DNA of 64,000 nt, from assembly GCF_947623445.1 (NCBI RefSeq), contig NC_135243.1, positions 14,324,501 to 14,388,500 of the forward strand, written 5' to 3'. The position numbers and the translations under genes are program-made. How positions within the stretch are numbered: position 1 is the stretch's first letter; every line of letters begins with the position of its first letter. Origin of the DNA: Clavelina lepadiformis (Eukaryota; Chordata; Ascidiacea; Aplousobranchia; Clavelinidae). Below are positions 28,261-43,250 of this stretch, piece after piece. The notes beneath the pieces were generated by a model. That model ran no database searches, was not told the DNA's origin, and was given only the letters and a program-made list of their open reading frames with translations.

Positions 28261-31200
28261 TTAACCGTTATACTTTTTTTATTTACTTAATAGACTCTTA
28301 TAAACATTTTGAGACCCGTTAGAGTTTTTTGCAATGTGAATTAAACATTTGGCACCATATACTTCACAAGGCACTTTTTAGGACCTTTATAACTAATGTA
28401 TAGTGCAAATGTTTTAGTTAAGTTCTTTTCACGATAACAGACAAACCTTTTGTTGGTTAACTGTTATACTTTTATTACTTATTAGACTCTAATAAATATT
28501 TTGAGACCCGATAAAACTTTTTGCAATGTGAATTAAACATTTGGCACCATATATTTCACAAGGCACTTTTTAGGACCTATATAACTAATGTATAGTGCAA
28601 ATGTTTTAGTTAAGTTCTTTTAACGATAACAGACAAACCTTTTATTGGTTAAATGTGATACTTTCAATAATTACTCAATAGACTCTAATAAACATTTTGA
28701 GACCCGTTAGAACTTTTTGCAATGTGAATTAAACATTTGGTACCATATAGTTCATAAGGCACTTTTTAGGATCTATATAACTAATGTATAGTGCAAATGT
28801 TTTAGTTAAGTTCTTTTAGCGATAACAGACAAACATTTTATTGGTTAACTGTTATACTTTTAATATTTACTTATTAGAATCTAATAAACATTTTGAGACC
28901 CGTTGGAACTTTTTGCAATGTGAATTAAACATTTGGCACCATATAGTTCACAAGGCACTTTTTAGGACCTATATCACTAATGTATAGTGCAAATGTTTTA
29001 GTTAAGTTCTTTTAACGATTACAGACAAACCTTTTATTGGTTAACTGTTATACTTTTATTATTTACTTATTAGACTCTAATAAACATTTTGAGACCCATT
29101 AAAACTTTTTGCAATTTGAATTAAACATTTGGCACCATATAGTTCACAAGGCACTTTTTAGGACCTATATAACTAATGTATAGTGCAAATATTTTAGTTA
29201 AGTTCTTTTAACGATAACAGACAAACCTTTTATTGGTTAACTGTTATACTTTTTTTATTTACTTATTAGACTCTAATAAACATTTTGAGACCCGTTAGAA
29301 CTTTTTGCAATGTGAATTAAACATTTGGCACCATATAGTTCACAAGGCACTTTTTAGGACCTATATAGCTAATGTAAAGTGCAAATGTTTTAGTTAAGTT
29401 CTTTTCACGATAACAGACAAATCTTTTGTTGGTTAACTGTTATACTTTTATTACTTATTAGACTGTAATAAATATTTTGAGACCCGATAGAACTTTTTGC
29501 AATGTGAATTAAACATTTGGCACCATATAGTTCACGAGGCACTTTTTAGGACCTATGTAACTAATGTATAGTGCAAATGTTTTAGTTAAGTTATTTTAAC
29601 GATAACAGACAAACCTTTTATTGGTTAACTGTTATACTTTTCTTATTTACTTATTAGACTCTAATAAACATTTTGAGACCCGTTAGAACTTTTTGCAATT
29701 TGAATTAAACATTTGGCACCATATAGTTCACAAGGCACTTTTTAGGACCTTTATAACTAATGTATAATGCAAATGTTTTAGTTAAGTTCTTTTAACGATA
29801 ACAGACAAACCTTATATTGGTTAACTGTTATACTTTTATTATTTACTTATTAGACTCTAATAAACATTTTGAGACCAGTAAGAACTTTTTGCAATTTGAA
29901 TTAAACATTTGGCACCATATAGTTCACGATGCACTTTTTAGGACCTATATAACTAATGTATAGTGCAAATGTTTTAGTTAAGTTCTTTTAACGATAACAG
30001 ACAAACCTTTTATTGGTTAACTGTTATACTTTTATTATTTACTTATTAGCCTCTAATAAACATTTTGAGACCCGTTAGAACTTTTTGCAATTTGAATTAA
30101 ACATTTGGCACCATATAGTTCACAAGGCACTTTTTAGTACCTTTATAACTAATGTATAGTGCAAATGTTTTAGTTAAATTGTTTTAACGATAACAGACAA
30201 ACCTTTTATTGGTTAACTGTTATGCTTTCATTATTTACTTATTAGCCTCTAATAAACATTTTGAGACCCGTTAGAGCTTTTTGCAATGTGAATTAAACAT
30301 TTTGCACCATATAGTTCACAAGGCACTTTTTAGGAGCTATATAACTAATGTATAGTGCAAATGTTTTAGTTAAGTTCGTTTAACGATAACAGACAAACCT
30401 TTTATTGGTTAACTGTTATACTTTTATTATTTATTTATTAGACTCTAATAAACATTTTGAGACCCTATAGAATTTTTTTCAATGTGAATTAAACATTTGG
30501 CACCATATAGTTCACAAGGTACTTTTTAGGACCTATATAACTAATGTATAGTGCAAATGTTTTAGTTAAGTTCTTTTAACGATAACAGACAAACCTTTTA
30601 TTGGTTAAATGTGATACTTTTAATTATTACTCATTAGACTCTAATAAACATTTTGAGACCCATTTGAACTTTTTGCAATGTGAATTAAACATTTGGCACC
30701 GTATTGTTCACAAGGCACTTTTTAGGACCTATATAACTAATGTATAGTGCAATTGTTTCAGTTAGGTTCTTTTAACGATAACAGACAAACCTTTTATTGT
30801 TTAACTGTTATACTTTTATTATTTACTTATTAGCCTCTAATAAACATTTTGATACCCGTTAGAACTTTTTGCAATTTGAATTAAACATTTGGCACCATAT
30901 ACTTCCCAAGGCAGTTTTTAGGACCTATATAACTAATGTATAGTGCAATTGTTTCAGTTAGGTTCTTTTAACGATAACAGACAAACCTTTTATTGTTTAA
31001 CTGTTATACTTTTATTATTTACTTATTAGCCTTTAATAAACATTTTGAGACCCGTTAGAACTTTTTGCAATGTAAATTGCACATTTGGCACCATATAGTT
31101 CACAAGGCACTTTTTAGGACCTATATAACTAATGTATAGTGCAAATGTTTTAGTTAAGTTCTTTTAACGATAACGGACAAACCTTTTATTGGTTAACTGT

Positions 31201-34200
31201 TATACTTTTATCATTTACATATTACAATGGAATAAACATTTTGAGACCCTACAGAACTTTTTGCAATGTGAATTGAACATTTGGCACCATATAGTTCACG
31301 ATGCACTTTTTAGGACCTATATAACTAATGTATAGTGCAAATGTTTTAGTTAAGTTCTTTTAACGATAACAGACAAACCTTTTATTGGTTAACTGTTATA
31401 CTTTTATTATTTACTTATTAGACTCTAATAAACATTTTGAGACCCGTTAGAACTTTTTGCAATGTGAATTAAACATTTGGCACCATATAGTTCACAAGGC
31501 ACATTTAGGACCTATATAACTAATGTATAGTGCAATTGTTTTAGTTAAGTTCTTTTAACGATAACGGACAAACATTTTATTGTTTAACTGTTATACTTTT
31601 ATCATTTACTTATTACAAACTAATAAACATTTTGAGACCTTATAGAACTTTTTGCAATGTAAATTAAGCATTTGGCACCATATAGTTCACAATGCACTTT
31701 TTAGGACCTATATAACTAATGTATAGTGCAAATGTTTTAGTTAAGTTCTTTTAACGATAACAGGAAAACCTTTTATTGGTTAACTGTTATACTTTTTGCA
31801 TTTACTTATTAGCCTCTAATAAACATTTTGAGACCCGTAAGAAGTTTTTGCAATTTGAATTAAACATTTGGCACCATATAGTTCACGAGGCACTTTTTAG
31901 GAGCTATATAACTAATGTATAGTGCAAATGTTTTAGTTAAGTTCTTTTAACGATAACGGACAAACCTTTTATTGGTTAACTGTTATACTTTTATCATTTA
32001 CTTATTACAATGGAGTAAACATTTTGAGACCCTATAGAACTTTTTGGATTTTGAATTAAACATTTGGCACCATATAGTTCACAAGGCACTTTTTAGGACC
32101 TATATGACTAATGTATAGTGGAAATGTTTTAGTTAAGTTCTTTTAACGATAACAGACAAACCTTTTATTGGTTAACTGTTATACTTTTATTATTTACCTT
32201 TTAAACTCTAATAAACAATTTGAGACCCGTTAGAACGTTTTGCAATTTGAATTAAACATTTGGCACCATATAGTTCACAAGGCACTCTTTAGGACTTTTA
32301 TAACTAATGTATAGTGCAAATGTTTTAGTTAAGTTCTTTTAACGATAACGGACAAACCTTTTATTGGTTAACTGTTATACTTTTATCATTTACTTATTAG
32401 ACTCTAATAAACATTTTGAGACCCGTTAGAAGTTTTTGCAATGTGAATTAAACATTTGGCACCATATAGTTCACAAGGCACTTTTTTGGACCTTTATAAC
32501 TAATGTATAGTGCAAATGTTTTAGTTAAGTTCTTTTAACGATAACAGACAAAACTTTTATTGGTTAACTGTTATACTATTATTGTTTACTTATTTGACTC
32601 TAATAGACATTTTGACACCCGTTAGAACTTTTTGCAATGTGAATTAAACATTTGGCACCATATAGTTCACAAGGTACTTTTTAGGACCATATAACTAATG
32701 TATAGTGCAAATGTTTTAGTTAAGTTCTTTTAACGATTACAGACAAACCTTTTATTGGTTAACTGTTATACTTTTATTATTTACTTAATAGACTCTAATA
32801 AACATTTTGAGACCCGTTAGAGCTTTTTGCAATTTGAATTAAACATTTGGCACCATATAGTTCACAAGGCACTTTTTAGGACCTATATAACTAATGTATA
32901 GTGCAAAAATTTTAGTTAAGTTCTTTTAACGATAACAGACAAACCTTTTATTGGTTAACTGTTATACTTTTTTTATTTACTTATTAGACTCTAATAAACA
33001 TTTTGAGACCCGTTAGAAGTTTTTGCAATGTGAATTAAACATTTGGCACAATAGAGTTCACAAGGCACTTTTTAGGACCTATATCACTAATGTATAGTGC
33101 AAATATTTTAGTTAAGTTATTTTAACGATAACAGACAAATCTTTTATTGGCTAACTGTTATACTTTTATTATTTACTTATTAGACTCTTATAAACATTTT
33201 GAGACCCGTTAGAACTTTTTGCAATGTGAATTAAACATTTGGCACCATATAGTTCACAAGGCACTTTTTAGGACCTATATAACTAATGTATAGTGCAAAT
33301 GTTTTAGTTAATTTCTTTTAACGATAACAGACAAACCTTTTTTGGTTAACTGTTATACTTTTATCATTTACCTATTAGACTCTAATAAACATTTTGAGAT
33401 CCTATAGAACTTTTTGCAATGTGAATTAAACATTTGGCACCATATAGTTCACAAGGCACTTTTTAGTACCTATATAACTAATGTATAGTGCAAATGTTTT
33501 AGTTAAGTTCTTTTAACGATAATAGACAAATCTTTTATTGGTTAACTGTTATACTTTTATCATTTACTTATTAGACTCTAATAAACATTTTGAGACCCAT
33601 TGGAACTTTTTGCAATGTGAATTAAACATTTGGCACCATATAGTTCACAAGGCACTTTTTAGGACCTATATAACTAATGTATAGTGCAAATGTTTTAGTT
33701 AAGTTCTTTTAACGATAACAAACAAACCTTTTATAGGTTAACTGTTATACTTTTATTATTTACATATTGGACTCTAATAAACATTTTGAGACCAGTTAGA
33801 ACATTTTGCAATTTGAATTAAACATTTGGTACCATATAATTCACAAGGCACTTTTTAGGACCTATATAACTAATGTATAGTGCAAATGTTTTAGTTAAGT
33901 TCTTTTAACGATAATAGACAAACCTTTTATTGGTTAACTGTTATACTTTTATTATTTACTTAATATATTCTAATAAACATTTTGAGACGAGTTAGAACTT
34001 TTTGCAATGTGAATTAAACATTTGGCACCATATAGTTCACAAGGCACTTTTTAGTACCTATATAACTAATGTATAGTGCAAATGTTTTAGTTTAGTTCTT
34101 TTAACGATGACAGACAAATCTTTTATTGGTTAATTGTTATACTTTTATCATTCACTTATTAGACTCTAATAAACAGTTTGAGACCCATTAGAACTTTTTG

Positions 34201-37200
34201 CAATGTGAATTGCACATTTGGCACCATATAGTTCACAAGGCACTTTTTAGGACCTATATAACTAATGTATAGTGCAAATGTTTTAGTTAAGTTCTTTTAA
34301 CGATAACATACAAACCTTTTGTTAGTTAACTGTTATACTTTTATCATTTACTTATTAGACTCTAATAAACGATTTGAGACCCTATAGCACTTTTTGCAAT
34401 GTGAATTAAACATTTGGCACCATATAGTTCACAAGGCAATTTATAGGACCTTATAACTAATGTATAGTGCAAATGTTTTAGTTAAGTTCTTTTAACGATA
34501 ACAGACAAACCTTTTATTGGTTAACTGTTATACTTTTATTATTTACTTATTAGACTCTAATAAACATTTTGAGACCCTACAGAACTTTTTGCAATGTGAA
34601 TTAAACATTTGGCACCATATAGTTCACGATGCACTTTTTAGGACCTATATAACTAATGTATAGTGCAAATGTTTTAGTTAAGTTCTTTTAACGATAACAG
34701 ACAAACATTTTATTGGTTAACTGTTATACTTTTATTATTTACTTATTAGACTCTAATAAACATTTTGAGACCCGTTAGAACTTTTTGCAATGTGAATTAA
34801 ACATTTGGCACCATATAGTTCACAAGGCACATTTAGGACCTATATAACTAATGTATAGTGCAAATGTTTTAGTTAAGTTCTTTTAACGATAACGGACAAA
34901 CCTTTTATTGGTTAACTGTTATACTTTTATCATTTACTTATTACAAACTAATAAACATTTTGAGACCCTATAGAACTTTTTGCAATGTAAATTAAGCATT
35001 TGGCACCATATAGTTCACGATGCACTTTTTAGGACCTATATAACTAATGTATAGTGCAAATGTTTTAGTTAAGTTCTTTTAACGATAACGGACAAACCTT
35101 TTATTGGTTAACTGTTATACTTTTATTATTTACTTATTAGACTCTAATAAACATTTTGAGACCAGTTAGAACTTTTTGCAATTTGAATTAAACATTTGGC
35201 ACCATATAGTTCACAAGGCACTTTTTAGAACCTTTATAACTAATGTATAGTGCAAATTTTTTAGTTAAGTTCTTTTAACGATAACAGACAAACCTTTTAT
35301 TGGTTAACTGTTATACATTTATTAAATTATTTACTCATAAGACTCTAATAAACATTTTGACACCCGTTAGAACGTTTTGCAATGTGAATTAAACATTTGG
35401 CACCATATAGTTCACAAGGCACTTTTTAGGACCTATATAACTAATGTATAGTGCAAATGTTTTAATTAAGTTCTTTTAATGATAACAGACAAACCTTTTA
35501 TTGGTTAAATATGATACTTTTATTATTTACTCATTAGATTCTAAGAAACATTTTGAGACCCTATAGAACTTTTTGCAATGTGAATTAAACATTTGCCATC
35601 ATATAGTTCACGATGCACTTTTTAGGACCTATATAACTAATGTATAGTGCAAATGTTTTAGTTAAGTTCTTTTAACGATAACGGACAAACCTTTTATTGG
35701 TTAACTGTTATACTTTTATCATTTACTTATTACAATCTAATAAACATTTTGAGACCCTATAAAACTTTTTGCAATGTGAATTAAACATTTGCTATCATAT
35801 AGTTCACGATGCACTTTTTAGGACCTTAATAACTAATGTATAATGCAAATGTTTTAGTTAAGTTCTTTTAACGATAACAGACAAACCTTTTATTGGTTAA
35901 CTGTTATACTTTTATTATTTACTTATTAGACTCTAATAAACATTTTGAGACCCTATAGAACTTTTTGCAATTTGAATTAAACATTTGGCACCATATAGTT
36001 CACAAGGCACTTTTTAGGACCTATATAACTAATGTATAGTGCAAATGTTTTAGTTAAGTTCTTTTAACGATAACAGGAAAACCTTTTATTGGTTAACTGT
36101 TATACTTTTATTATTTACTTATTAGCCTCTAATAAACATTTTGAGACCCGTTAGAAGTTTTTGCAATTTGAATTAAACATTTGGCACCATATAGTTCACA
36201 AGGCACTTTTTAGGAGCTATATAACTAATGTATAGTGCAAATGTTTTAGTTAAGTTCTTTTAACGATAACGGACAAACCTTTTATTGGTTAACTGTTATA
36301 CTTTTATCATTTACTTATTACAATGGAGTAAACATTTTGAAACCCAATAGAACTTTTTGGATTTTGAATTAAACATTTGGCACCATATAGTTCACAAGGC
36401 ACTTTTTAGGACCTATATGACTAATGTATAGTGCAAATGTTTTAGTTAAGTTCTTTTAACGATAACAGACAAACCTTTTATTGGTTAACTGTTATACTGT
36501 TATTATTTACCTTTTAGACTCTAATAAATAATTTGAGACCCATCAGAACGTTTTGCAATGTGAATTAAACATTTGGCACCAAATAGTTCACAAGGCACTC
36601 TTTAGGACTTTTATAACTAATGTATAGTGCAAATGTTTTAGTTAAGTTCTTTTAACGATAACGGACAAACCTTTTATTGGTTAACTGTTATACTTTTCTT
36701 ATTTACTTATTAGACTCTAATAGACATTTTGAGACCCGTTAGAACTTTTTGCAATGTGAATTGCACATTTGGCACCATATAGTTCACAAGGTACTTTTTA
36801 GCACCTATATAACTAATGTATAGTGCAAATGTTCTAGTTAAGTTCTTTTAACGATTACAGACAAACCTTTTATTGGTTAACTGTTATACTTTTATTATTT
36901 ACTTATTAGACTCTAATAAACATTTTGAGACCCGTTAGAGCTTTTTGCAATTTGAATTAAACATTTGGCACCATATAGTTCACAAGGCACTTTTTAGGAC
37001 CTATATAACTAATGTATAGTGCAATTATTTTAGTTAAGTTATTTTAACGATAACAGACAAACCTTTTATTGGTTAACTGTTATACTTTTATTATTTACTT
37101 ATTAGACTCTAATAAACATTTTGAGACCCGTTAAAACTTTTTGCAATTTGAATTAAACATTTTGCACTATAGAGTTCACAAGGCACTTTTTAGGACCTAT

Positions 37201-38157
37201 ATAACTATTGTATAGTGCAAATGTTTTAGTTAAGTTCTTTTAACGATAACAGACAAACCTTTTATTGGTTAACTGTTATACTTTTATTATTTACTTATTA
37301 AACTCTAATAGACATTTTGACACCCGTTAAAACTTTTTGCAATGTGAATTAAACATTTGGCACCATATAGTTCACAAGATACTTTTTAGGACCTATAAAA
37401 CTAATGTATAGTGCAAATGTTTTAGTTAAGTTCTTTTAACGATTACAGACAAACCTTTTATTGGTTAACTGTTATACTTTTATTATTTACTTATTAGACT
37501 CTAATAAACATTTTGAGACCCGTTAGAGCTTTTTGCAATTTGAATTAAACATTTGGCACCATATAGTTCACAAGGCACTTTTTAGGACCTATATAACTAA
37601 TGTATAGTGCAAATGTTTTAGTTAAGTTCTTTTAACGATAACAGGAAAACCTTTTATTGGTTAACTGTTATACTTTTATTATTTACTTATTAGCCTCTAA
37701 TAAACATTTTGAGACCCCTTAGAAGTTTTTGCAATTTGAGTTAAACATTTGGCACCATATAGTTCACAAGGCACTTTTTAGGAGCTATATAACTAATGTA
37801 TAGTGCAAATGTTTTAGTTAAGTTCTTTTAACGATAACGGACAAACCTTTTATTGGTTAACTGTTATACTTTTATCATTTACTTATTACAATGGAGTAAA
37901 CATTTTGAAACCCAATAGAACTTTTTGGATTTTGAATTAAACATTTGGCACCATATAGTTCACAAGGCACTTTTTAGGACCTATATGACTAATGTATAGT
38001 GCAAATGTTTTAGTTAAGTTGTTTTAACGATAACAGACAAACCTTTTATTGGTTAACTGTTATACTGTTATTATTTACCTTTTAGACTCTAATAAACAAT
38101 TTGAGACCCATCAGAACGTTTTGCAATGTGAATTAAACATTTGGCACCAAATAGTTC

Positions 38158-41100
38158 ACAAGGCACTCTTTAGGACTTTTATAACTAATGTATAGTGCAA
38201 ATGTTTTAGTTAAGTTCTTTTAACGATAACGGACAAACCTTTTATTGGTTAACTGTTATACTTTTATTATTTACTTATTAGACTCTAATAGACATTTTGA
38301 GAGCCGTTAGAACTTTTTGCAATGTGAATTAAACATTTGGCACCATATAGTTCACAAGGTACTTTTTAGGACCTATATAACTAATGTATAGTGCAAATGT
38401 TTTAGTTAAGTTCTTTTAACGATTACAGACAAACCTTTTATTGGTTAACTGTTATACTTTTATTATTTACTTATTAGACTCTAATAAACATTTTGAGACC
38501 CGTTAAAGCTTTGTGCAATTTGAATTAAACATTTGGCACCATATAGTTCACAAGGCACTTTTTAGGACCTATATAACTATTGTATAGTGCAAATGTTTTA
38601 GTTAAGTTGTTTTAACGATAACAGACAAACCTTTTATTGGTTAACTGTTATACTTTTATTATTTACTTATTAGACTCTAATAAACATTTTGAGACCCGTT
38701 AAAACTTTTTGCAATTTGAATTAAACATTTTGCACCATAGAGTTCACAAGGCACTTTTTAGGACCTATATAACTATTGTATAGTGCAAATGTTTTAGTTA
38801 AGTTCTTTTAACGATAACAGACAAACCTTTTATTGGTTAACTGTTATACTTTTATAATGTACTTATTAAACTCTAATAGACATTTTGACACCCGTTAAAA
38901 CTTTTTGCAATGTGAATTAAACATTTGGCACCATATAGTTCACAAGGTACTTTTTAGGACCTATATAACTAATGTATAGTGCAAATGTTTTAGTTAAGTT
39001 CTTTTAACGATAACAGACAAACCTTTTATTGGTTAACTGTTATACTGTTATTATTTACCTTTTAGACTCTAATAAACAATTTGAGACCCATCAGAACGTT
39101 TTGCAATGTGAATTAAACATTTGGCACCAAATAGTTCACAAGGCACTCTTTAGGACTTTTATAACTAATGTATAGTGCAAATGTTTTAGTTAAGTTCTTT
39201 TAACGATAACGGACAAACCTTTTATTGGTTAACTGTTATACTTTTATTATTTACTTATTAGACTCTAATAGACATTTTGAGAGCCGTTAGAACTTTTTGC
39301 AATGTGAATTAAACATTTGGCACCATATAGTTCACAAGGTACTTTTTAGGACCTATATAACTAATGTATAGTGCAAATGTTTTAGTTAAGTTCTTTTAAC
39401 GATTACAGACAAACCTTTTATTGGTTAACTGTTATACTTTTATTATTTACTTATTAGACTCTAATAAACATTTTGAGACCCGTTAAAGCTTTGTGCAATT
39501 TGAATTAAACATTTGGCACCATATAGTTCACAAGGCACTTTTTAGGACCTATATAACTATTGTATAGTGCAAATGTTTTAGTTAAGTTGTTTTAACGATA
39601 ACAGACAAACCTTTTATTGGTTAACTGTTATACTTTTATTATTTACTTATTAGACTCTAATAAACATTTTGAGACCCGTTAAAACTTTTTGCAATTTGAA
39701 TTAAACATTTTGCACCATAGAGTTCTCAAGGCACTTTTTAGGACCTATATAACTATTGTATAGTGCAAATGTTTTAGTTAAGTTCTTTTAACGATAACAG
39801 ACAAACCTTTTATTGGTTAACTGTTATACTTTTATTATTTACTTATTAAACTCTAATAGACATTTTGACACCCGTTAAAACTTTTTGCAATGTGAATTAA
39901 ACATTTGGCACCATATAGTTCACAAGGTACTTTTTAGGACCTATATAACTAATGTATAGTGCAAATGTTTTAGTTAAGTTCTTTTAACGATTACAGACAA
40001 ACCTTTTATTGGTTAACTGTTATACTTTTATTATTTACTTATTAGACTCTAATAAACATTTTGAGACCCGTTAGAGCTTTTTGCAATTTGAATTAAACAT
40101 TTGGCACCATATAGTTCACAAGGCACTTTTTAGTACCTATATAACTAATGTATAGTGCAAATATTTTAGTTAAGTTATTTTAACGATAACAGACAAACCT
40201 TTTATTGGTTAACTGTTATACTTTTTTTATTTACTTATTAGACTTTAATAAACATTTTGAGACCCGTTAGAACTTTTTGCAATGTGAATTAAACATTTGG
40301 CACCATATAGTTCACAAGGCACTTTTAAGGACCGATATAACTAATGTATAGTGCAAATGTTTTAGTTAAATTCTTTTAACGATAATAGACAAACCTTTTA
40401 TTGGTTAACTGTTATACTTTCATTATTTACTTATTAGACTCTAATAAACATTTTGAGACCCGTTAGAACTTTTTGCAATGTGAATTAAACATTTGGCACC
40501 ATATAGTTCACAAGGCACTTTTTAGGACCGATATAACTAATGTATAGTGCAAATGTTTTAGTTAAGTTCTTTTAACGATTACAGACAAACCTTTTATTGG
40601 TTAACTGTTATACTTTTATCATTTACTTATTACAATGGAGTAAACATTTTGAAACCCAATAGAACGTTTTGGATTTTGAATTAAACATTTGGCACCATAT
40701 AGTTCACAAGGCACTTTTTAGGACCTTTATGACTAATGTATAGTGCAAATGTTTTAGTTAAATTCTTTTAACGATAACAGACAAACCTTTTATTGGTTAA
40801 CTGTTATACTGTTATTATTTACCTTTCAGACTCTAATAAACAATTTGAGACCCATTAGAACGTTTTGCAATGTGAATTAAACATTTGGCACCAAATAGTT
40901 CACAAGGCACTCTTTAGGACTTTTATAACTAATGTATAGTGCAAATGTTTTAGTTAAGTTCTTTTAACGATAACGGACAAACCTTTTATTGGTTAACTGT
41001 TATACTTTTATTATTTACTTATTAGACTCTAATAGACATTTTGAGACCCGTTAGAACTTTTTGCAATGTGAATTAAACATTTGGCACCATATACTTCACA

Positions 41101-43250
41101 AGGCACTTTTTAGGACCTATATAACTAATGTATAGTGCAAATGTTTTAGTTAAGTTCTTTTAACGATAACAGACAAACCTTTTGTTGGTTAACTGTTATA
41201 CTTTTATTATTTACATAATGGACTCTAATAAACATTTTGAGACCCGTTAGAACTTTTTGCAATGTGAATTAAACATTTTGCACCATAGAGTTCACAAGGC
41301 ACTTTTTAGGACCTTTATAGCTAATGTAAAGTGAAAATGTTTTAGTTAAGTTCTTTTCACGATAACAGACAAACCTTTTTTGGTTAACTGTTATACTTTT
41401 ATCATTTACCTATTAGACTCTAATAAACATTTAGAGATCCTATAGAACTTTTTGCAATGTGAATTAAACATTTGGCACCATATAGTTCCCAAGGCACTTT
41501 TTAGTACCTATAAAACTAATGTATAGTGCAAATGTTTTAGTTAAGTTCTTTTCACGATAACAGACAAACCTTTTGTTGGTTAACTGTTATACTTTTATCA
41601 TTTACCTATTAGACTCTAATAAACATTTTGAGAACCTATAGAACTTTTTGCAATGTAAATTAAACATTTGGCACCATATAGTTCACAAGGCACTTTTTAG
41701 TATCTATATAACTAATGTATAGTGCAAATGTTTTAGTTAAGTTCTTTTAACGATAGCAGACAAACCTTTTTTGGTTAACTGTTATACTTTTATCATTTAC
41801 CTATTAGACTCTAATAAACATTTAGAGATCCTATAGAACTTTTTGCAATGTGAATTAAACATTTGGCACCATATGGTTCACAAGGCACTTTTTAGGACCT
41901 ATATAACTAATGTATAGTGCAAATGTTTTAGTTAAGTTCTTTTAACGATAACAGACAAACCTTTTTTGGTTAACTGTTATACTTTAATCATTTACCTATT
42001 AGACTCTAATAAACATTTAGAGATCCTATAGAACTTTTTGCAATTTGAATTAAACATTTGGCACCATATAGTTCACAAGGCACTTTTTAGTACCTATATA
42101 ACTAATGTATAGTGCAAATGTTTTAGTTAAGTTCTTTTCACGATAACAGACAAACCTTTTGTTGGTTAACTGTTAAACTTTTATTACTTATTAGACTTTA
42201 ATAAATATTTTGAGACCCGATAAAACTTTTTGCAATGTGAATTATACATTTGGCACCATATAGTTCACAAGGCACTTTTTAGGACCTATATAACTAATGT
42301 ATAGTGCAAATGTTTTAGTTAAGTTCTTTTAACGATAACAGAGAAACCTTTTATAGGTTAACTGTTATACTTTTATTATTTACTTATTGGATTCTAATAA
42401 ACATTTTGAGACCAGTTAGAACATTTTGCAATTTGAATTAAACATTTGGTACCATATAGTTCACAAGGCACTTTTTAGGACCTATATAACTAATGTATAG
42501 TGCAAATGTTTTAGTTAAGTTATTTTAACGATAACAGACAAACCTTTTATTGGTTAACTGTTATACTTTTATTGAATTGTTTACTCATTAGACTCTAATA
42601 TACATTTTGACACCCTATAGCACTTTTTGCAATGTGAATTAAACATTTGGCACCATATAGTTCACAAGGCAATTTATAAGACCTTATAACTAATGTATAG
42701 TGCAAATGTTTTAGTTAAGTTCTTTTAACGATAACAGACAAACCTTTTATTAGTTAACTGTTATACTTTTATTATTTACTTATTAGACTCTAATAAACAT
42801 TTTGAGACCCTATAAAACTTTTTGCAATGTGAATTAAACATTTGGCACCATATAGTTCACGAGGCACATTTTTGGACCTATATAACTAATGTATAGTGCA
42901 AATGTTTCAGTTAAGTTATTTTAACGATAACAGACAAACCTTTTATTGGTTAACTGTTATACTTTTATTATTTACTTATTAAACTCTAATAGACATTTTG
43001 ACACCCGTTAAAACTTTTTGCAATGTGAATTAAACATTTGGCACCATATAGTTCACAAGATACTTTTTAGGACCTATAAAACTAATGTATAGTGCAAATG
43101 TTTTAGTTAAGTTCTTTTAACGATTACAGACAAACCTTTTATTGGTTAACTGTTATACTTTTATTATTTACTTATTAGACTCTAATAAACAATTTGAGAC
43201 CCATCGGAACGTTTTGCAATGTGAATTAAACATTTGGCACCAAATAGTTC
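38158..43250. repeat. Satellite superrepeat, version C (26 monomers)
   Basis: It opens with the ctctttaggact start variant and follows A/B order up to about 42,300. Then it switches to cagagaaacc, ttataggtt and tgaattgttt variants that A and B do not have at that place. From about 42,950 it carries monomers resembling those near 15,780 before the start variant returns at 43,251. It matches version D at an offset of 5,093 bp (38,158/43,251 and 42,338/47,431). Confidence 0.8.

Larger units (their letters stand above)
16634..38157. repeat. Satellite superrepeat, version B (about 4.9 kb longer than A)
   Basis: It starts with the same ctctttaggact monomer as version A and is collinear with it at offset 16,633 until about 23,470 (A about 6,840). 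After that the order diverges, returns to A-like order near 28,260 (accgttatac at 28,264 matching 7,131), and ends before the start variant reappears at 38,158. Total length is 21,524 bp against 16,633 bp in A, a difference of 25 monomers. Confidence 0.8.
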